DNA of 64,000 bases from Arabidopsis thaliana (taxonomy: Eukaryota; Streptophyta; Magnoliopsida; Brassicales; Brassicaceae), in the NCBI RefSeq assembly GCF_000001735.4, contig NC_003074.8:16499261-16563260 (forward strand), written 5' to 3'. This document shows positions 58,222 to 64,000 of this stretch, in pieces. Every line of letters begins with the position of its first letter. The first letter of the stretch is position 1. Below the pieces are notes generated by a model that did not search any database, was not told the DNA's origin, and worked only from the letters and a program-made list of their open reading frames with translations. Both the position numbers and the translations under genes were made by a program.

Positions 58222-58668
58222 TTAATCTAAGAACCCAGTCTTTTCCAAAATTGCATTTCTCACCCTACTCATATCTCTTCCTTTCAATGTCCTCCCAATT
58301 CCTTCATGCACAGAGAACGAAGCCATTCTCGTCTTCGCCAAATACTCATGCGGCGGCAATTTTCCTTCGCCGCCATCGTCATCGTTTTCGATGCTTTTCC
58401 GATTCTCTTTCCCGAGAATCTTAGACCAGTTCTGTACGTTCATCGGAAGTGAAGAAGCTACTGTAGTGGTGGTTACGGTTGCCGGAGACGATTTACGGTT
58501 TGATGTGATGAGTTTCCGACGAAATTCAGGCGAATCGGAGCGGTTAGAGTATAGATCAGACTCGTCGAACTCGAATTCTGAATCTCCGGTGACGTTGTAA
58601 GTCCGATCTGTTGGAAGGAAGCGATGACTCGGGCGTTGGTAATAGCTCTTTCTCGTCGCTGTCGCCAT
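58222..58668 (-). CDS. S40-type senescence regulator (DUF584), 148 aa
   Basis: This is a small plant nuclear protein of the S40 family, members of which are induced in senescence and stress. Single exon. The N-terminus MATATRKSYYQRPSHRFLP and the acidic SEFEFDESDLY segment are typical. A central SSLPMNVQNWSKIL motif is followed by the conserved end LPPHEYLAKTRMASFSVHEG and GRTLKGRDMSRVRNAILEKTG (last 21 residues before FLD). The basic GRTLKGRDMSRVR part may serve nuclear import. Length and motif order fit the family. The specific member name is not assigned; locus At3g45210 is expected. Confidence 0.93.
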   Translation of the reverse strand: MATATRKSYYQRPSHRFLPTDRTYNVTGDSEFEFDESDLYSNRSDSPEFRRKLITSNRKSSPATVTTTTVASSLPMNVQNWSKILGKENRKSIENDDDGGEGKLPPHEYLAKTRMASFSVHEGIGRTLKGRDMSRVRNAILEKTGFLD

Positions 58669-60515
58669 TGAAGGAGAAGAAGTATTTTTTTTTGTTTTGT
58701 TTGGAGTTTTGGTTTTATGAGAGAAGTCTTTGAAGAGTCTCTCTGCTTTTATAAATGTTCTCGTCGATTATTTCTCTCTTTGTTAACTTCTAGTTTGTGT
58801 CAGATGAAATGACATAAATGCCCTTTTGTTTGTGGTTGAGGAATATTACATGCGTCAATGTATAATTGTTGTAGCATATTCTAAAAAAACTCAAAAACTT
58901 TTGTTTTACGGTTTAGTTTTAAATTAAAAGATTTCATTTTTAATGAATAATTTATAAATTCAATTAAATAATTTGTGTGAAAGATTGAACAAAACCGTAA
59001 AACCTACACTGTAGTCGTTATAAATTTACTTTAGTTTGCTTAGTTGCTTTTAGTGAAAGTTTCTATACGTTTTTTTTAAGTAAAATATCTTTCTTTTTAT
59101 GGTAAAACTTTTAGTAATATTATCTTCCTAAACTTTAGTATTTATTTTTGTAGATTCCTAAATAATATGGAGAATATTCTAGGTTAAAATAAAGTTCGGT
59201 TGTCCTAGATTTTTGTTTAAGATTTGTTTCTTTTATCTTTGGCGTGTAAGTTTCAAATATACGAAGATTATAAGAAAAGAAAAAAATGATTGAGAAGATA
59301 TCATTCAAAATCTTTGTTCTAAAAATCCGATTAATTGTCCGCCTAAGCACTCATCGGAGCACTTCTGCAGCGATTTGAACAATTTGCTCTAAATATTAAT
59401 TTTGTTTTAAACTCACTTTAAAAATTCTAAATCGATATTTAAGTTATAGATATATCACATTTGAGTTAAAATTACTGAAAAATACAAGAGAAACTGTTAA
59501 CAATATGTTGCGATAAAAAGATGCAACCATTTAAATGCGAAAGATATAAAAGTAGCTGAGAAAGATAATTGTCTAAAAAAATAATAATAAATATTTTAAC
59601 CAAAAAATGTGATAAAAATACACAACCGTAAATATTTTAATGAAAAGTTGAGATAAAAATGCAATCGTTTATAAATACAAAAACACATTTATTCAGATTG
59701 TTATTATTATTAGATTATGTGATAATTGATAAGATTCAAATTTTGGTAAAGAAATTTTATAGTAATGGATGGTTAACTACTTAACTTAAAGATACCTTCT
59801 TCGTTTGTTATTTAAATAATACATAATTTAAAGAATTATACTTTTGCTCAAAAAAAAATTATTTACTTTGTTCCATTTTGTTATTAAACCAAGTAATTCA
59901 GTCTACATTTTCAACAAAATAAATGTGACGCTAGCATCTTAATTGTATATTTCTTGTCATACCGTCTACTGTTTATTATCATTTATTCTGTTAAAATGTC
60001 TTTTCAGTATAAATATGAACTAATGTTTTCATTTAAAAAAACATTCCTACCAACTATCTTTTTTCTTTTCTTTATAACTTGAAAATTTGTGTCTGGCATA
60101 AATCTTTCGGAACAAAATTATCTTTCTCAATGCGAAATCAGATTTTATGTTATTTTTATAATCGATTTTCGATTGAAAACATTGAGAACAAAGTTATTAC
60201 AAAGTAAATTATTGTCCAACTATCTAACTAGTTAGGCCAACCCATATAAGAAAAAAATAACCGACTTTGAATTGAATATATAGTAAGTATGATGATGGCC
60301 CAATAAGGATTCCAACCTTCGTATTTCGAAGTGAAGTAATCTTTCAAAAGTTCCAATGTGAGAAAGCCCAATCTCAACTACAGCATCAACGAAGCCCATT
60401 TAAAACATATCCACCCATGCAATCGGATCCGCGAAGATTTGTTACCAAAATCCGCGTGTTTTACCGGAATACATGTATATCTTGATCCAACCGGGCTAAC
60501 CAGGATCCGCATTCT
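58669..60515. other. Upstream region of the S40-type gene and AT-rich spacer, no gene seen
   Basis: The first few hundred bases are presumed promoter and leader on the minus strand. An open stretch at 60358-60630 resembles no protein family and overlaps the inverted repeat at 60520. Confidence 0.55.
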
Positions 60516-60519
60516 TAGT

Positions 60520-61228
60520 GAGATTTTGAAAACTACCCTATTTTTGAGTTTTTATTTGAAAATACACTTTTCCTATTTTAAATCAATTTTGTCTAGATTT
60601 AAAATAAAAGATGTTTTTTTAATAAATTAAAACAAAATTTGAAATTTAGAAAAAAAAAAAGTAATAAGAATAATTTCGTGCTCTTAATTCTTATTATGTT
60701 TTCATTTCAACTATTTTTGAGATAAAGACTTATTTATTTTAGATATTAAAATTTAACAAAATAATATCTAAAAATTTTCGAAAGTCTATCACTTAATAAA
60801 GTTTATTTATTTATTTTTTTGGAGAAATTGTTTTTAAAAATATCGAGATAAGAATTCTTAATTGTTTTTTTCAACTATTTCTGAGATAAAGATTTTATTT
60901 ATTTTTATTTAATATTTAAAATAGTATTTAAAATATTTTAAACTCTATCACTTAATAAAGTTTATTTTTTTTTTTACTTTTTTGACAAAATTTTTTTATA
61001 AATATTTAAGATAACAATTATCTTTAAAATTATTAGTTACATCAAATTTTTATTTATGGATTTTTTGTTGTGATTTTAAGTTTAAAATCATTTTAGTTAT
61101 TCTTAAATTTTTTTTAGTGAGACTATTTATTAATTTTTTTTATTCAAAATTATTTTTTATTTTTTTAAAAGAATAGGGTATTTTTCAAATGAAAACTCAA
61201 AATAAGGCATTTTTTCAAAATTACTCTT
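60520..61228. repeat. Inverted-repeat element, about 700 bp, possibly Mutator-like
   Basis: The left end GAGATTTTGAAAACTACCCT with TATTTTTGAGTTTTTATTTG is mirrored at 61175-61228 (inverse: GAGTAATTTTGAAAAAATGC, then TTATTTTGAGTTTTCATTTG). A clean target duplication is not seen (TTCTTAGT against TTCTTTTT at best). Inside, two units of about 160 bp are tandemly repeated (60707-60872 and 60873-61025), each with CTATCACTTAATAAAGTTTA. Confidence 0.6.
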
Positions 61229-61239
61229 CTTTTTATATG

Positions 61240-62394
61240 TGAAGCTGCCAAATTACCCTTGTACGTTTTTTATTATGTTGTCTTTGAATGGAAAAATTGC
61301 AATGGCTTACATCGTAATTAATCTACCAGAATAAGGTTTTTTATTTTGAGGATTTCCAATTAATAATATAGATAGTGTTTTCAAACTGAATCATTTATTT
61401 TATTTTATACCCTTCTAAAAAATTATAAGACATCAACTATTTTTATTTTTATTTTAATTACATTCACATTCATTCTGCGAGAGCATTCAATAAACAATGT
61501 AAATATTTTAACTAAAAATATGTATAGTTTTAGCGTAAAATGATTTTACATCTAAAAACAGTTTACGAAGTTAAACCAACGATATACCAACTACTATTAA
61601 AGATTTACTAATAATTTTGGAATCCTTAGTAATTTCAAACATGTATAAATCCTTATCTTTATAAGTGCATGAAATACTTATCTTTTAATCGGAGGGATCC
61701 TCTTAAAGAGTCTGAAACGGAGATGATGTAGTTGGTAATAATTATTTGCATTGTCCTTTTTATAATCCTTTGTTTCAAAGAATTAAGAATCGTTTAGTCA
61801 ATCATCAAATAAGATTTAACACCAAAGTTCACTGTTAATTAAAGTTCATATAGCAAACATGTAAATTACTAAACCAACAAATACATTAAGGGGCTAATTA
61901 ACAATAATGAAGCATGAGATGATATGTTCTGAAGCATGCGTTAATAATTATAATCAAATTGAATTTGTAATAGAGCATGTGGTGATTATAATGAATCAAT
62001 CGATCTAACCAACAAATTATAAAGCATAAATTATCAACGCCATGAATTAAGAGAATACGCAAAAGCAATGGATCACTCTAATAGATCATGATAATGAAAT
62101 AATATAACATAGATCTCCACTTACCAAACAAACTCAAACTATCGTCGTACCAACTAAACCAAATAATAGAATAATGGATAGTAAATTTCCACCATATAAA
62201 TTTGTTAATAACAAACATCGAATAAAGCAACTGAACTGAAGCAATAAATCATATTCACACCATGTTTATGATACGATAACATAAAAAATAAAGTAATAAT
62301 TGATAACAAACAAATCTCCATGCTATCATTGAATTAGTACATCGAATAATTAATTATAGCATAAACGATTATAAGCATAAGCATTAGGCGATAA
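61240..62394. other. AT-rich intergenic DNA, no gene seen
   Basis: No coding frame, RNA gene or element ends recognised. Confidence 0.55.
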
Positions 62395-63216
62395 TCCTAC
62401 TATATTATTTGGGAAGTACATTTTAAATGTAACCTTAATTTTTGTAAGTAATTACATAGGTATGCCATTAGAAATAAAATTTTAAAGAGTAAATTAATTT
62501 ATCTTTTCAAGGATTAAAAAGTCAAATACTAATTTAAATAATTAAAATTAATTAAAAAACGAAATTATTATTAATTTCTAAAAATAATAACCAATCAAAA
62601 TCAACATATAAGATTTGATATCTAAATTTTATTTAATTTAATTTAATTAGAAAAACGAAATACATTATTAATTTCCAAAAAGTAACCAATTAAAATCAAC
62701 AAATTATATTTGATATCTAAATTATCATATTAATGTTTTATTAATTATTATAGTTCACTTATCATCTTTATATGATTCTATTTTTGCGGAAAAATAATAT
62801 TAAGAAAACTTTCTACTGAGTAACGGGTCATAATTTGAAATATTTCTATTCAATTTCATACATATTATATTGAAAATTTATAATCTTATATACTACAATA
62901 ATTAATAACATATTAGATGTGATTCAATTTTTAATACAAGCTGGAAAATCTTAGAATTGACGGGTTCAGATCGATATTAATACAAGATGGTATACTACAC
63001 ATGAAACTCTTAAATTAAGAATCAAACTACAAGTGTATAATTCTAAACACTAAACAATATAGATAATATCAACAAAACATATACAACTCACAGTTTACTA
63101 TACATTTAAAATCAAATAAAATAATATCATATATTTTTAAATCATCTTTACAATAAAAGTTTTTAGTTTAACTAAAATATAAGCGTACTTGCGGTATACT
63201 GCAGGTTAATATCTAG
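62395..63216 (+). mobile_element. Probable degenerate Helitron, 822 bp
   Basis: TCCTACTATATTATTTGGGA at the left follows an A and resembles ATREP-type starts, and also the start of the element at 20489. The right end has a weak hairpin (TTGCGGTATACTGCAGG) and CTAG at 63213-63216. The base after CTAG is A and not the expected T, so the end is mutated or misplaced. Confidence 0.45.
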
Positions 63217-64000
63217 ATTATAGGGCTTATTGGATCTAAAGACGGATCATCAAAGATTTCCTAAACTGAAGCAAAATATACTGAATATTCAAATATCTAT
63301 CTGTTACCAAATTATAAACAAATAAGTCAATTTAATATTTTATATACGAAATCAATTAAATCTTAATCACATAAAAATTAGCACAAAAAAAAAGTATTCA
63401 ACAATTACAAAATTATCAAATCTTTGTATTATATAAGTTTTGATACTATATTCGAATAAAATGTAATATACTTTTTCAATTTGAATTCTTTAACTAATTT
63501 AAGCTAACTAATATATTTGCTAATCTTATACCTATAAAAACCGACTATAGTTTCTTATCTCTATAGTATTTTTGCAAGACTTTTTTGGTGGATTTGGATA
63601 AAAGTGCATTCGGGTCATATGGTACATTCCCCTATTAAATAAATATGGTGCACTCCTATGTTATTAGCTAAAAATTTTAGATTATAATTCAGAGTCATAT
63701 CATAAATAAAATTAATATTAATAAAATAAATGACTTTTTAGCAAGACGGATTTGGAGGGACGGGTTTTTTGAATCAACATTAATAAAAAAGTAAAATATA
63801 ATAAATAACTTTAAATTATTATTTTTAAGACCATTAATATTAAACATATCAAATCATCCTAATTTAGAAAAGGTTATATAAAACCAAAAAGTTATGTAAT
63901 ATGTATAATGTTACTATATATAAAATTAAACTATAAAATATAAATGTATTAGAGAATGATACAATTTGCAAAAAATTTTATATATAATAAATAATTCTTA
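63217..64000. other. AT-rich DNA with part of another repeat near 63735
   Basis: AGCAAGACGGATTTGGAGGG followed by ACGGGTTT at about 63739-63768 is shared with the Helitrons at 35.2 and 54.1 kb, so a third, incomplete member may run off the right edge. No gene is seen. Confidence 0.45.

Noticed and set aside
1..64000. A metabolic gene cluster built around LAS1 and LOX2
   Set aside because: No cytochrome P450, acyltransferase or other tailoring genes are present, and the neighbours act in unrelated pathways.
1..64000. CRISPR arrays, bacterial operons, ribosome binding sites
   Set aside because: The DNA is clearly plant nuclear; no regularly spaced identical repeats of CRISPR type occur.

Overview
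The window is plant nuclear DNA, almost certainly from Arabidopsis thaliana or a very close relative, chromosome 3 near the At3g45100-At3g45210 block. The evidence is AT-rich intergenic DNA, short GT-AG introns, and a run of genes in known order: SETH2 (PIG-A), LAS1, LOX2, TCP16, a small secreted protein, GATA14, a Hub1/UBL5-like gene, a SAPS-domain gene, a single-exon RRM-like gene and an S40-type gene. Where I joined exons by hand, the lengths fit the families: SETH2 447 aa, LAS1 752 aa, LOX2 896 aa, GATA14 204 aa, SAPS protein 789 aa. Gene identities come from recognising the proteins, not from a search.

Layout. 1-5.4 kb: a small relic of a coding exon, then a decayed Ty1/copia element (335-5046, minus strand) with both LTRs, a 5-bp target duplication, a primer site and a polypurine tract; a piece of Ty3/gypsy-type LTR lies inside its reverse transcriptase. 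5.4-7.6 kb: SETH2. 7.6-13.7 kb: TCP16-derived debris and a Mutator/VANDAL-like transposase relic set among a cluster of GTACGTAC palindromes. 13.8-18.3 kb: LAS1 (minus, 16 exons). 18.9-25 kb: a TCP-domain relic, diverged repeats, a Helitron and a WAK-like kinase relic. 26.2-30 kb: LOX2. 31.9 kb: intact TCP16. 33.6 kb: a solo LTR. 34.4 kb: the secreted protein gene. 35.2-36.5 kb: a Helitron and a SINE. 38.3-40 kb: GATA14 and the Hub1-like gene. 40.1-41.2 kb: a Mutator-type element with a 10-bp target duplication. 42.7-48.9 kb: the SAPS gene (minus, 19 exons). 49.6-50.5 kb: the RRM-like gene. 50.5-64 kb: gene-poor, with a second SINE, a foldback element, a Helitron of the same family as that at 35 kb, a telomere-like minisatellite, the S40 gene and further repeats.

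The genes do not form one pathway. SETH2 acts in GPI-anchor synthesis in the ER, LAS1 in the minor lanosterol branch of sterol synthesis, LOX2 in plastid jasmonate synthesis, TCP16 and GATA14 in transcription, the Hub1-like protein in splicing, and the SAPS protein with PP6-type phosphatase. One possible link is that the LOX2 upstream region holds two class II TCP-type sites; LOX2 is a known target of miR319-regulated TCP factors.

I found no convincing new multi-gene system. The most interesting signals are the TCP16 copy with its promoter fused to an open C-terminal half, the VANDAL-like relic with its palindrome cluster, the foldback element, the GC-AG intron in SETH2, and the two little-known genes (secreted protein and RRM-like protein).
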